DNA from: HGM04593 sp964470845
GTDB lineage: Bacteria; Bacteroidota; Bacteroidia; Bacteroidales; Bacteroidaceae
Length of the DNA: 27,237 bases
Reading direction: 5' to 3'
Assembly: GCA_964470845.1 (NCBI GenBank)
Contig: CAYYEL010000022.1
Span: forward strand, 1-27,237
The position numbers and the translations under genes were made by a program. Positions 17,614 to 24,633 of this stretch are shown piece by piece. The notes beneath the pieces were generated by a model, which was given only the letters and a program-made list of their open reading frames with translations, was not told the DNA's origin and did no database searches. Each line of letters opens with the position of its first letter. The stretch's first letter is position 1.

Positions 17614-19350
17614 TTATTTGCTTGTGTTAATCTCGCTTATTTGGCCACTCGGGGTGGTGGTTACAAGGTAGTACAACGGGGTGGTCGAGTTGCTCTCTTG
17701 ACTTTTGTAGCGGAAATTGTACTCTTCGCTGCCGTCGCTGTATTTTATTTTCAGTATGCTGTCGGCGGGACGTGGCGTCAGGCCGAAATTCTTGTACAGA
17801 TGGTTGGCTATTGTGTCGTGTATCTGTGCTATATTGGCGTTTACGGCGCTGCGCACGGCACCGAGTATGCTGCTGTCGGCCTCTTGTTTGCCGATGTTTA
17901 TCTCTTGTGTCGTGCAGCTTATTGATGCTGTCTCTTTAATGTAGGGCGAGGTGTCTATCTGTTTATGTGATATTGCTTTGTTATTTGTTCTGTTCATAAA
18001 CATTATGGGGTCGCCGTATAGGTTAAATTCGACAACGGTGAGGGCTGCAAGAAGATTGCCTGCTTTGCTGTTCTTGAGCACTGCGCTACGGGCAAGGAAC
18101 ATTGCCTGTCCTGTTGTGTAGCCTTCTAACAATGCTGCAATGAAACTGTTGGCTATAATGTCGGCATTGCTTATGTGGGCATTCTGTGGTGTCCAATTAG
18201 GTTGATCGACGCAGCCCCAAGCAACGCGCGAGGAGCCGAGGAAGCTCATCGTGTTGTTGTGTATCGAGCTAAGGAGCATACTGTGGTGTTTGTCTAAATT
18301 TATAAAGCGTGCACCGTAGCAGGCCTCGCACACTACTACATTAGGCTGATTGGCTGTTCTCATATGCTCGGGTTGAAGTACCATACGGGTGTAATTCTCG
18401 CCTCGTGGGGCGCCTGCGTATCCGCGTACTTGCAGGGCGCTGCCGCCGTGAAGGTTGTAGTAGTAGAGCGAGGCGTCGGTGTCGAGCACTTGTGTTACGT
18501 TGCCGGCATCGACCATTGGCGAGAGGATTATGCGGTTGTAGTAGTATTGGTCGTCGAGGCGGCCGTCGAGGTTACGCATTAGTGGGCGCAAGCGGTCGGC
18601 TACTTTGGTCGATACGTTTTTCCAATTGGGGTCGCACTGTCCGTATGCTTGTGTCAGTGGGATGCCTTCGCTGCAATTTATGTCGCGTTGCAGATAGTTT
18701 GTAAGGTCGTTCAGGGTCGAGTCGCTTCCAAAGGGCAGGCGGCCGACAAAGAACAGTTGTTGCTCCTTGAAAATCTGTTGATTTTCGAGCAGGGGGAGCA
18801 TCTGACTACCGTAGGGGTAGGCATAGAGTATGTCGGTGTCTATGCTGTCGTCGTGGTTGTCGTTGGCTATATAGTGCTTGACTGTGGGCATTGGAATTAC
18901 GTCGTTGCCGCCTATGATGAAGAGGTATTGCGACTCGGTCTTCTCGTGTTTGTGGATGTCCATAAGTATGTCCATATACTCCCAAAGGCTGCTGTCGGCG
19001 TTTAGGGATACTCGTTTTGTGCTTGAGAAGAAACTGCTTTTGTGGTAGGTGTAATTGCCTGCATCGACGAGCTTGTATAATACTCCCGAACGCTTTTTTA
19101 TGTCTATAAATTGTTCTATGAATTGCTTTGTCTGCTCGGGGGCGCTGTTTAGTACCTTGCTAAGCAGTGTGATATTGGTAAGTATTATGCAGCTGCAAAG
19201 ATACTCGCCTTTTTCTTCTTGTCGGGATTGTTCGCTTTGGGGTGTAGCTGTGGTGGCCTGAGCTGTGTCGGGCTGTTCTATCTTTGTTCCACATTCGCAG
19301 CAGAAGCGTGCGCCTTCTTCTATTTTATTTCCACATTCGGGGCAGTACAT
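17614..19350 (-). CDS. Zinc-ribbon protein with gingipain-like (peptidase C25/caspase-fold) domain
   Basis: This 578-residue protein has an N-terminal zinc ribbon (C3, C6, C17, C20) and no signal peptide, so it should stay in the cytosol. After a short linker the body (about 50-450) follows the clan CD pattern of peptidase C25: YLFIIGGNDVIP, a run with AYPYGSQ and FFVGRLPFG, the His motif YYNLHGG with H301, then VVVCEACYGARF with C341 and C344, and late EFNLYGDPIMF. By comparison with gingipain R (CxNGxF), C344 is the likely nucleophile paired with H301; C341 is the alternative. Known gingipains are secreted by type IX secretion, so a cytosolic, zinc-ribbon-tagged member is unusual. The C-terminal 110 residues are unknown. 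It lies 18 bp before the SPFH gene. The substrate may be a cluster partner. Confidence 0.82.
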   Translation of the reverse strand: MYCPECGNKIEEGARFCCECGTKIEQPDTAQATTATPQSEQSRQEEKGEYLCSCIILTNITLLSKVLNSAPEQTKQFIEQFIDIKKRSGVLYKLVDAGNYTYHKSSFFSSTKRVSLNADSSLWEYMDILMDIHKHEKTESQYLFIIGGNDVIPMPTVKHYIANDNHDDSIDTDILYAYPYGSQMLPLLENQQIFKEQQLFFVGRLPFGSDSTLNDLTNYLQRDINCSEGIPLTQAYGQCDPNWKNVSTKVADRLRPLMRNLDGRLDDQYYYNRIILSPMVDAGNVTQVLDTDASLYYYNLHGGSALQVRGYAGAPRGENYTRMVLQPEHMRTANQPNVVVCEACYGARFINLDKHHSMLLSSIHNNTMSFLGSSRVAWGCVDQPNWTPQNAHISNADIIANSFIAALLEGYTTGQAMFLARSAVLKNSKAGNLLAALTVVEFNLYGDPIMFMNRTNNKAISHKQIDTSPYIKETASISCTTQEINIGKQEADSSILGAVRSAVNANIAQIHDTIANHLYKNFGLTPRPADSILKIKYSDGSEEYNFRYKSQESNSTTPLYYLVTTTPSGQISEINTSK

Positions 19351-19403
19351 AGTTGTATGTGTTTGTGTGTATAAATAATCGGTTTTTTGTGAAGCGATGT
19401 TTT

Positions 19404-20828
19404 TTACTGCTTAAGGTATTTTTCGCGTCGTTTGCTTACTCCGCTGACGTAGTTGCGTGCCTCTTCGGTGCTGAGGCGGCTGGTCAGATGGTTGTATAGT
19501 TGTGTGTAGTTGTATCGGTTTATCAGTGGGATGGCACTGCCGAGGTTGGTGTTGCCGGTGAATGCACGGCTGACGTTGCCTGCTCCTGTGTTGTAGCCGG
19601 CAATGACACACAGACGGCGGCAGTCGGGGTCGGTTACTGCGCTGAATTGGTTCATAAGTATGCGCAGATAGGCTGTTCCAAGTTCTATGTTTTGGTGGGG
19701 CACGTAGAGGTAGCTTTTTGTGGGTACCCAGTCGCGCTTATAGACGTAACGATAGGCGTCGTAGCCTCCCGAGCGTGGTACTAATTGCATCAGCCCGTAT
19801 GCGGGTACGTGGCTTGTGGCTTCGGGGTTGAAGTATGATTCTTGCTCCATTACAGCGTATATGAGTGGCTGCTCGATCTGGAATTTTTGCGAGTAGGTTG
19901 CTACATAATCTTTATATAGTGCAGCGTTTTTTGAGATATTGTCTGTTACCATACTCATTTTTACTTGTACGACGGTGCGGCTTTTGTTGTCGCTGCCTTT
20001 TATGGTGATGCTCTGTTTGGGGCTCTGTTTGGCGGCTGCCGAGGCTATTGCACGGGCCGAGTATAGCTTGCGTGCACGCTCAATGGCTTCGCTGCGTTGG
20101 GCGGCAGCTGTGCTGCCGCCTCCATCTTGTAATACACGGCTTGCCATTGTGATGCCGTTGTCGCTTGTCGTGGCTTGGCTTGTTTGTGCTTGGGCAAGCT
20201 CTAATTCTTTACCGCGTACTTTGGGGGCGGGTGGAGTGGGGCGTGCGTTGCGGGGTTGTGTCTGCGCAACCTGTGCACTGTCGGGGAATGTGTATTTTGA
20301 TAGGTCGATGAGCCCTTCGAGAATGGGGCGTTGACTGAGAAATTGGTTGACGTCAACACTCGACGAATAGGGGCAGGTTGTGCCGCGGCTGTCGAGCATT
20401 TTTTCAATTGCTTGGGTTATGCGGCGGTCAATTTGGGCCGAGTCGTAGCGTTGAATGTCGTCGAATGCGACCTCTATAAGAATGTCTCCGGTTTCAAAGT
20501 TTACAATAGAACGCGATTGGTAGTCGTCGCTGTATTCTACCCATTCGCTCTTTGTGTCTTCGAGGGGTGTTTCTGCCCCCCCCCATATTTTTTTAACAGA
20601 TTTTAAGTAATTTAAATATTCTTTACGCATTTGCTGCTCGTAGCGCTCGTATTCTTTGCGTGCTTCCTCGGCCATCTGTGCAAATGCCTCGCGCTCTTCG
20701 GTGGCCTCGGCCTCGAATCTGCTGCGCAGAGTATCGGACGTCGTTGCCCCGTTATTCTCTTGCGCAAAAATAGCTATGCAAAAGGTCTGTAATAATATAA
20801 ATGTAAGCAGTGTATTTTTCATAATCAT
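19404..20828 (-). CDS. MltC-like membrane-bound or periplasmic lytic transglycosylase
   Basis: This 474-residue enzyme is predicted to cut peptidoglycan glycan strands to 1,6-anhydroMurNAc ends. A signal peptide ends near FAQ; there is no lipobox, unlike E. coli MltC. Residues about 35-150 match the MltC N-domain (DUF3393): YLKSVKKIWGG, YSDDYQSRSIVNFETG. A Thr/Ala/Gln-rich linker follows. The SLT domain has E330 in MEQESYFNP as catalytic acid, then VPAYGLMQLVPRSGG, NIELGTAYLRIL and AGYNTGAGNVSRAF. Translation may start at the ATG at 20828 (MIMKN) or two codons later at 20822. It is first in the cluster, 53 bp before the C25-like gene. A nine-G tract lies at codons 82-84. No consensus promoter was found upstream on this strand. 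Confidence 0.88.
   Translation of the reverse strand: MIMKNTLLTFILLQTFCIAIFAQENNGATTSDTLRSRFEAEATEEREAFAQMAEEARKEYERYEQQMRKEYLNYLKSVKKIWGGAETPLEDTKSEWVEYSDDYQSRSIVNFETGDILIEVAFDDIQRYDSAQIDRRITQAIEKMLDSRGTTCPYSSSVDVNQFLSQRPILEGLIDLSKYTFPDSAQVAQTQPRNARPTPPAPKVRGKELELAQAQTSQATTSDNGITMASRVLQDGGGSTAAAQRSEAIERARKLYSARAIASAAAKQSPKQSITIKGSDNKSRTVVQVKMSMVTDNISKNAALYKDYVATYSQKFQIEQPLIYAVMEQESYFNPEATSHVPAYGLMQLVPRSGGYDAYRYVYKRDWVPTKSYLYVPHQNIELGTAYLRILMNQFSAVTDPDCRRLCVIAGYNTGAGNVSRAFTGNTNLGSAIPLINRYNYTQLYNHLTSRLSTEEARNYVSGVSKRREKYLKQ
20576..20584 (-). repeat. Nine-G homopolymer inside the MltC-like gene
   Basis: On the coding strand the sequence reads A7, TAT, then nine G, encoding Lys-Lys-Ile-Trp-Gly-Gly. 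Gain or loss of one G would shift the frame near residue 83 and remove the catalytic domain. Poly-G tracts of this length are slippage-prone in many bacteria. Confidence 0.85.
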
Positions 20829-21104
20829 TTATATTTTTGCATAAATTGTACGTCGAGGATGTGTTTGTGTTTAAAAATCTTAATTCTGCAAGTTTATTTA
20901 TTATTTTTGAAAAATCAAAATGTTTTTACAAAATATGTGCCGATAAGGGGGGAATTGATACTTTTTTTCTTGTAATGTATTACATTGTGTTTATTGTGTC
21001 TGCGTTTCTTTATGTTTTATTCACGTTTTTTTTGAAATAGTAGTCGGTTCCCGGTTACTTATTTAATTGAAAATTGTTTTCTTTGAGGTAACCTCGTAAA
21101 TTTT
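20829..21104. other. AT-rich intergenic DNA upstream of the nine-gene cluster
   Basis: No gene is seen. The cluster's promoter should lie here on the minus strand, but no TAnnTTTG match was found on that strand; a degenerate or regulator-dependent promoter is possible. A short palindrome TGTAATGTATTACA lies at 20971-20984 and could be an operator or chance. GAAAATT at 21069-21075 pairs with AATTTTC at 21099-21105, with GAGGTAACCTC inside it, just before the tandem repeats. Confidence 0.5.
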
Positions 21105-21268
21105 CTGCACTCGCTTGGATAAACGCTAAAATAAATTTTGCGTTTCTCGCTCGTTTGATAAAATCTTTGCGCTGTCGCGCGAAGATTTTCTGCACTCGCT
21201 TGGATAAACGCTAAAATAAATTTTGCGTTTCTCGCTCGTTTGATAAAATCTTTGCGCTGTCGCGCGAA

Positions 21269-21368
21269 NNNNNNNNNNNNNNNNNNNNNNNNNNNNNNNN
21301 NNNNNNNNNNNNNNNNNNNNNNNNNNNNNNNNNNNNNNNNNNNNNNNNNNNNNNNNNNNNNNNNNNNN
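21269..21368. other. Assembly gap of exactly 100 N
   Basis: One hundred unknown bases sit inside the tandem array. The round number suggests a placeholder of unknown length, and the sequence on either side is not in 85-bp phase across the gap. Real length and copy number are unknown. Confidence 0.98.
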
Positions 21369-21461
21369 AAATAAATTTTGCGTTTCTCGCTCGTTTGATA
21401 AAATCTTTGCGCTGTCGCGCGAAGATTTTCTGCACTCGCTTGGATAAACGCTGAAATAAAT

Positions 21462-21493
21462 TTTGCGTTTCTCGCTCGTTTGTTGTATCTTTG
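21462..21493 (+). promoter_or_regulatory. Consensus Bacteroidetes promoter for bamD, embedded in the last repeat copy
   Basis: TTTG at 21462-21465, 20 bp spacing, then TATCTTTG at 21486-21493 fit the Bacteroidetes sigma-ABfr consensus exactly. The -33 box lies in the first repeat hairpin. Transcription would start near 21500, giving a leader of about 130 nt before bamD with small hairpins such as GCAC/GTGC (21493-21508) and CCGT/ACGG near 21543-21555. Internal repeat copies have AATCTTTG instead, one base off the -7 consensus. Confidence 0.82.
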
Positions 21494-21631
21494 CACGATA
21501 ATTTGTGCATAGTGCGCTAATTTGCATTGGGTGGGCGATTGCCGTTTTTTACGGTGGTGCATATTCCTATTGGATTATTGTCGCTTTTGTGCCGATTAAG
21601 AGCTGTTTTGCACACGGTGAAATTATAGATT

Positions 21632-22450
21632 ATGAAAAAAAGAATATCATTTATATTGCTGTTGACAGTGGTGCTGTTTGCTTCGTGCTCGCCATATAAT
21701 GCATTGCTCAAGCAGACTACCGATATTGAGTATAGATATGAGGCTGCAAAGGAATATTACATAAAAGGCGAATATTCCAAGGCTGCGCCTCTGCTCGAAG
21801 GACTTATCCGCGTGTTTAAAGGTACAGCCAATGCCGAGGAGTCGCTCTTCTTGCTTGCAATGTGCTACTATGAGTCGCACGATTATTACACCGCATCGCA
21901 ATATTTCAGCACATACTATAAGAATTATCCTCGTGGCGAATATACCGAGCTTTCGCGCTTCTATTGCGGAAAATCGCTATATAATGGAATAACAGAGCCC
22001 GAGCTCGACCAAACAGATACTTACACGGCAATAAACGAGTTGCAACTATTTATGGAGTATTTTCCGGCCAGCAACTACCGCGACGAGGCTCAAAAGATGA
22101 TGTTCGAGATGCACGACCTTCTTGTTAAAAAAGAGTACCTCTCGGCAAAATTATATTACGAGCTTGGCGATTATATGGCATATATGGGAAACAACTATCA
22201 GGCTTGTATAGTAACGGCGCAGAATGTGTTAAAGGATTATCCCTACACCTCGTTGCGCGAGGATTTGTCGATGCTGATACTGCGGGCAAAATATAAAATG
22301 GCAGTGCACAGCGTCGAGAACAAAAAGATTGACCGTTACCGCGATGCAGTAGATGAATACTACTCATTTAAGAACGAATTTCCGGCAAGTAAATACCTGC
22401 CCGAGGCCGAGGAGTATTACACCGAGGCGCTGAAAGTGGTAAAGGAGTAA
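21632..22450 (+). CDS. bamD: Outer membrane protein assembly factor BamD
   Basis: This 272-residue lipoprotein (lipobox FASC, Cys19) is built from TPR repeats: EYRYEAAKEYYIKGEYSKAA, LFLLAMCYYESHDYYTASQYF, INELQLFMEYFPASNYRDEA and a last one near QACIVTAQNVLKDYPYTSL. BamD is the essential accessory lipoprotein of the BAM complex; it contacts BamA and helps fold beta-barrel proteins into the outer membrane. Length and TPR layout fit the Bacteroidetes family. It opens a + strand run with the omega-like and DUF4293-like genes. The 144-bp gap to the next gene shows no clear promoter, so co-transcription from the repeat-embedded promoter is likely. Confidence 0.92.
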   Translation: MKKRISFILLLTVVLFASCSPYNALLKQTTDIEYRYEAAKEYYIKGEYSKAAPLLEGLIRVFKGTANAEESLFLLAMCYYESHDYYTASQYFSTYYKNYPRGEYTELSRFYCGKSLYNGITEPELDQTDTYTAINELQLFMEYFPASNYRDEAQKMMFEMHDLLVKKEYLSAKLYYELGDYMAYMGNNYQACIVTAQNVLKDYPYTSLREDLSMLILRAKYKMAVHSVENKKIDRYRDAVDEYYSFKNEFPASKYLPEAEEYYTEALKVVKE

Positions 22451-22594
22451 AGAGCCGATACTCTAATAATAACAACGAACATTCAAGGCCTAAAAGTGTA
22501 GGAATATATGGCCGCTCTTAATATTATTAAGGTAAGTTGTTGTAACGGGTATAAATGAAAAAATAGTAATAACAATATAATAGCTTCAAAAACA

Positions 22595-22933
22595 ATGGAC
22601 TACAAAAAGACAAATGCTCCCACAAGTACGGTAACACGTAATATGGCCGATTTTGTACAAGAGACCGGTAATGTTTATGAATCGGTGGCTATCATCGGCA
22701 AACGCTCTAATCAGATAGCAGCCGAAATGAAAGACGAACTGCTGAAGAAACTCAATGAATTTTCATCGACCACCGACAATCTTGAGGAGCAATTCGAGAA
22801 CCACGAACAGATTGAAATTTCACGTTTCTACGAGAGACTGCCTAAGCCTACACTCATTGCTGCTCAGGAGTTTATCGATGGAAAAGTATATTTCCGCGAC
22901 CCCTCTAAAGAGGTTAGTGGCGACGAAGATTGA
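22595..22933 (+). CDS. rpoZ: RNA polymerase omega-like subunit (Rpb6 family)
   Basis: This 112-residue protein matches the Bacteroidetes omega/Rpb6-type subunit. Key segments are the N-terminal TVTRNMADFVQETGNVYESV, the core VAIIGKRSNQIAAEMKDELL, and an acidic tail with NLEEQFENHEQIEIS and KPTLIAAQEF. The (I/L)-x-x-(K/R)-R-x-x-Q-I core is the part that clamps the beta' C-terminus during polymerase assembly. Its place directly after bamD and before the DUF4293 gene is conserved across Bacteroidales, as I recall, which supports the call. The start at 22595 gives the expected N-terminus. Confidence 0.85.
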   Translation: MDYKKTNAPTSTVTRNMADFVQETGNVYESVAIIGKRSNQIAAEMKDELLKKLNEFSSTTDNLEEQFENHEQIEISRFYERLPKPTLIAAQEFIDGKVYFRDPSKEVSGDED

Positions 22934-22961
22934 TTTATAGCGTAAACAAAGAGAAAAATAT

Positions 22962-23429
22962 ATGAAATTCCGTATATATCAGCTCTTTTATGTGTCGGCA
23001 ATTGCGTTGATTATTGCAGCGCTGTGTATGCCCATTACACAATTTATAGAGGTTAATGGAGCAACGTCGGTACTGACGAATTTCAGCATACAGCAGCCCG
23101 ACGGCTCGGCATCGTATGTGGTTTGCGCATTAGGAGTGGTACTTATTTTTGCTGCTCTTGTGGATGTATTCGGATTGTTTATCTCGTTCTTCCAAAATTT
23201 TGAATTACAGAAAAGGGTCGCAATCCTGACATCGTTGCTGCTGACCGGTTACTATCTGCTGTTGCTTATCTTTTCGCTTCTTTTGATTGATGGCGTGTCG
23301 ATGGCTTTGATGGTAGCCGCAATATTCCCTCTTGTAGCTCTTGTACTGAATGTAATGGCGTTCCTTGCCACCCGTCGCACCGAGGCTAAGCTACTTGCCA
23401 AGGCATCGGGCTTCAGATTAAGAGGTTAA
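22962..23429 (+). CDS. DUF4293-like four-helix membrane protein
   Basis: This 155-residue protein shows four hydrophobic segments: about 8-28 (SAIALIIAALCMPITQF), 50-75 (YVVCALGVVLIFAALVDVFG), 85-110 and 113-137. A basic C-terminal tail, KLLAKASGFRLRG, ends the protein; the family has a similar Arg-rich end. DUF4293 proteins follow the omega gene in Bacteroidales and have no known activity. The gene starts 28 bp after the omega-like gene and ends just before a strong terminator, so it closes the operon. Confidence 0.85.
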   Translation: MKFRIYQLFYVSAIALIIAALCMPITQFIEVNGATSVLTNFSIQQPDGSASYVVCALGVVLIFAALVDVFGLFISFFQNFELQKRVAILTSLLLTGYYLLLLIFSLLLIDGVSMALMVAAIFPLVALVLNVMAFLATRRTEAKLLAKASGFRLRG

Positions 23430-23452
23430 TGAATACAGGGTTTTGAAACATA

Positions 23453-23488
23453 ACAGCACCGCTTCAAAAAGAGCGGTGCTGTTTTTTT
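23453..23488 (+). terminator. Rho-independent terminator after the DUF4293-like gene
   Basis: An 11-bp perfect stem (ACAGCACCGCT at 23453-23463, AGCGGTGCTGT at 23472-23482, loop TCAAAAAG) runs straight into seven T. It ends the bamD operon. Confidence 0.95.
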
Positions 23489-23489
23489 G

Positions 23490-23520
23490 TTGTCGTTAAA
23501 CAAAAGTTGCTTCATCTTTG
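23490..23520 (+). promoter_or_regulatory. Candidate promoter for the DsbA-fold gene
   Basis: TTG at 23490-23492, 20 bp spacing, then CATCTTTG at 23513-23520, one base off TAnnTTTG. It overlaps the end of the preceding terminator's T-run region and lies 28 bp before the ATG at 23549. Confidence 0.65.
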
Positions 23521-23548
23521 TTGTCTGAGAAAATTAAACTCATAAATT

Positions 23549-24520
23549 ATGGATAAACTGAAGATTACAATTTTTGCCGACCCTGTGTGTACGTGGTGTT
23601 GGGGCACTGCGCCTGTAACGCGAGCCATTGAGCAGTACTACGCCGGCCAAGTGATTATAAACTATGTGATGGTAAAAATGGTCGATGATATTCGCACGTT
23701 CAGCGAGCGGCGTTTGCAGATAGGGGGTGATGATATTGCGCTATCGAATAGAAATATGGTGAGCGCATGGCTCGAAGCCTCAAAAATTCACGGAATGCCG
23801 GTCGAGGAGAAGGGGTTCAGATTATTTGACGAGGAGCATCGCTCCACTGCACCCCAGTGTATGGCTTATATTGCAGCTGCAATACATTGCGAGAAAAGTG
23901 AGAACAGTCGGCAAAAGGCGCATAGATATTTAAGAGCCTTGCAACAGGCTACTGCGGCCGAGGCTCTTCGCACGTGCGACCCGTTGGTGCTTGCCGATAT
24001 TGCAGCTACTGTCGGCATCCGGCCCGAGGTTATCAGCAGCACTATGCAGAGTAATGAGGTGCGTGAGAGGCTTGCCCGAGACGAGCAGCTCGCTGCGCAC
24101 TACGAGGTGCAGAGTACGCCGGCTTTCTTGTTAGAATACAAAGGTAGTGAGCTTCTTATTCAGGGCTTTACCCACTTTGAGGCTATACGTGAGGCGATAG
24201 AAAAACTGTCAGCAGGTAATATAAAGCCCGAAAAGCCGCAAGAGTGTATCGCAACCGCCGAGAATGTGGCACGCTACATTGCTCGTTACGGCTCGGTGTT
24301 TCCTGTGGAGATTGCAACGGCCTTTGCTCTTAGACGGCACAACGGACACACGGCGTTGAATATTGAATCGTACGAACATCTGCCGGCAATAATAGAGCAT
24401 CTGCTTGTCGATGAAAAGATTGCAATGACGCCCTTTGCCAATAGCTTTAAAATATATTCAATAGAGGAGGGGCGCACCTTGACACAGCGCCGCGAGCAGG
24501 CTTTTGCACGCACAATGTAG
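23549..24520 (+). CDS. DsbA-family thioredoxin-fold protein with extra C-terminal domain
   Basis: This 323-residue protein has no signal peptide, so it is cytosolic. It begins with a thioredoxin strand and the active-site motif C14-T-W-C17 (DPVCTWCWGTAP). The inserted helical domain spans about 60-165, and the cis-Pro motif STPAFLL is near residue 190. This is the FrnE/YjbH (SpxH)-like branch of the DsbA superfamily. From about 225 to 323 there is an added domain (NVARYIARYGSVFPVEIA, then EHLLVDEKIAMTPF) that reads like a winged-helix fold. Members act as thiol oxidoreductases or as proteolysis adaptors; which applies here is not known. It has its own promoter and a terminator shared with the convergent GH27 gene. 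Confidence 0.82.
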   Translation: MDKLKITIFADPVCTWCWGTAPVTRAIEQYYAGQVIINYVMVKMVDDIRTFSERRLQIGGDDIALSNRNMVSAWLEASKIHGMPVEEKGFRLFDEEHRSTAPQCMAYIAAAIHCEKSENSRQKAHRYLRALQQATAAEALRTCDPLVLADIAATVGIRPEVISSTMQSNEVRERLARDEQLAAHYEVQSTPAFLLEYKGSELLIQGFTHFEAIREAIEKLSAGNIKPEKPQECIATAENVARYIARYGSVFPVEIATAFALRRHNGHTALNIESYEHLPAIIEHLLVDEKIAMTPFANSFKIYSIEEGRTLTQRREQAFARTM

Positions 24521-24575
24521 TGTTCTGAAAGGGTGGTGCTGCTCAATGGTGTCTTGAGAATTTTACAACTCTTGT

Positions 24576-24620
24576 GAGAGTGAGCCGATTTTATCTTTTG
24601 GCTCACTCTCATCTGTTTTA
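24576..24620 (+). terminator. Terminator between convergent DsbA-fold and GH27 genes
   Basis: GAGAGTGAGCC at 24576-24586 pairs with GGCTCACTCTC at 24600-24610 (11 bp, 13-base loop), followed by ATCTGTTTTATCG and more T. It suits the + strand gene. On the minus strand no T-run follows the stem, so GH27 termination there is less sure. Confidence 0.8.
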
Positions 24621-24633
24621 TCGTTTTTCAAGA

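Larger units (their letters stand above)
21105..21497 (+). repeat. 85-bp tandem repeat array (left family), interrupted by a gap
   Basis: Units start with CTGCACTCGCTTGGAT at 21105, 21190 and 21430. A further copy is visible in part from 21369, after the gap. Each unit holds two inverted repeats: AAACGC/GCGTTT extended by AAAAT/ATTTT with one bulged T (unit positions 17-41), and AAAATCTTTGCGC with GCGCGAAGATTTT (56-85, loop TGTC, one T.G pair). Copies are nearly identical; the last has one A-to-G change and switches to unique sequence after TTTG, where it gains a full -7 box. The true copy number is hidden by the gap. Frames translated through the array are not genes. Confidence 0.95.

Noticed and set aside
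16783..17925. 380-codon open frame on + strand spanning two genes of the cluster
   Set aside because: It is the shadow of the SPFH-like and C25-like genes. The sequence is Cys/Val-rich low-information protein without a recognisable domain.
20971..20984. Palindrome TGTAATGTATTACA as a regulator site
   Set aside because: Short and AT-rich in AT-rich DNA. It is mentioned in the intergenic entry, but chance is as likely.
21105..21497. CRISPR array
   Set aside because: Repeats are directly adjacent, 85 bp long and have no unique spacers; no cas genes are present.
21059..21562. Overlapping minus-strand frames through the repeat array
   Set aside because: They are repeat translations containing the N gap. 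The units covary as hairpins, not as codons, and 85 is not a multiple of three.
22451..22594. Separate promoter or small RNA between bamD and the omega-like gene
   Set aside because: No TAnnTTTG box or stable hairpin with a T-run was found in this 144-bp gap.
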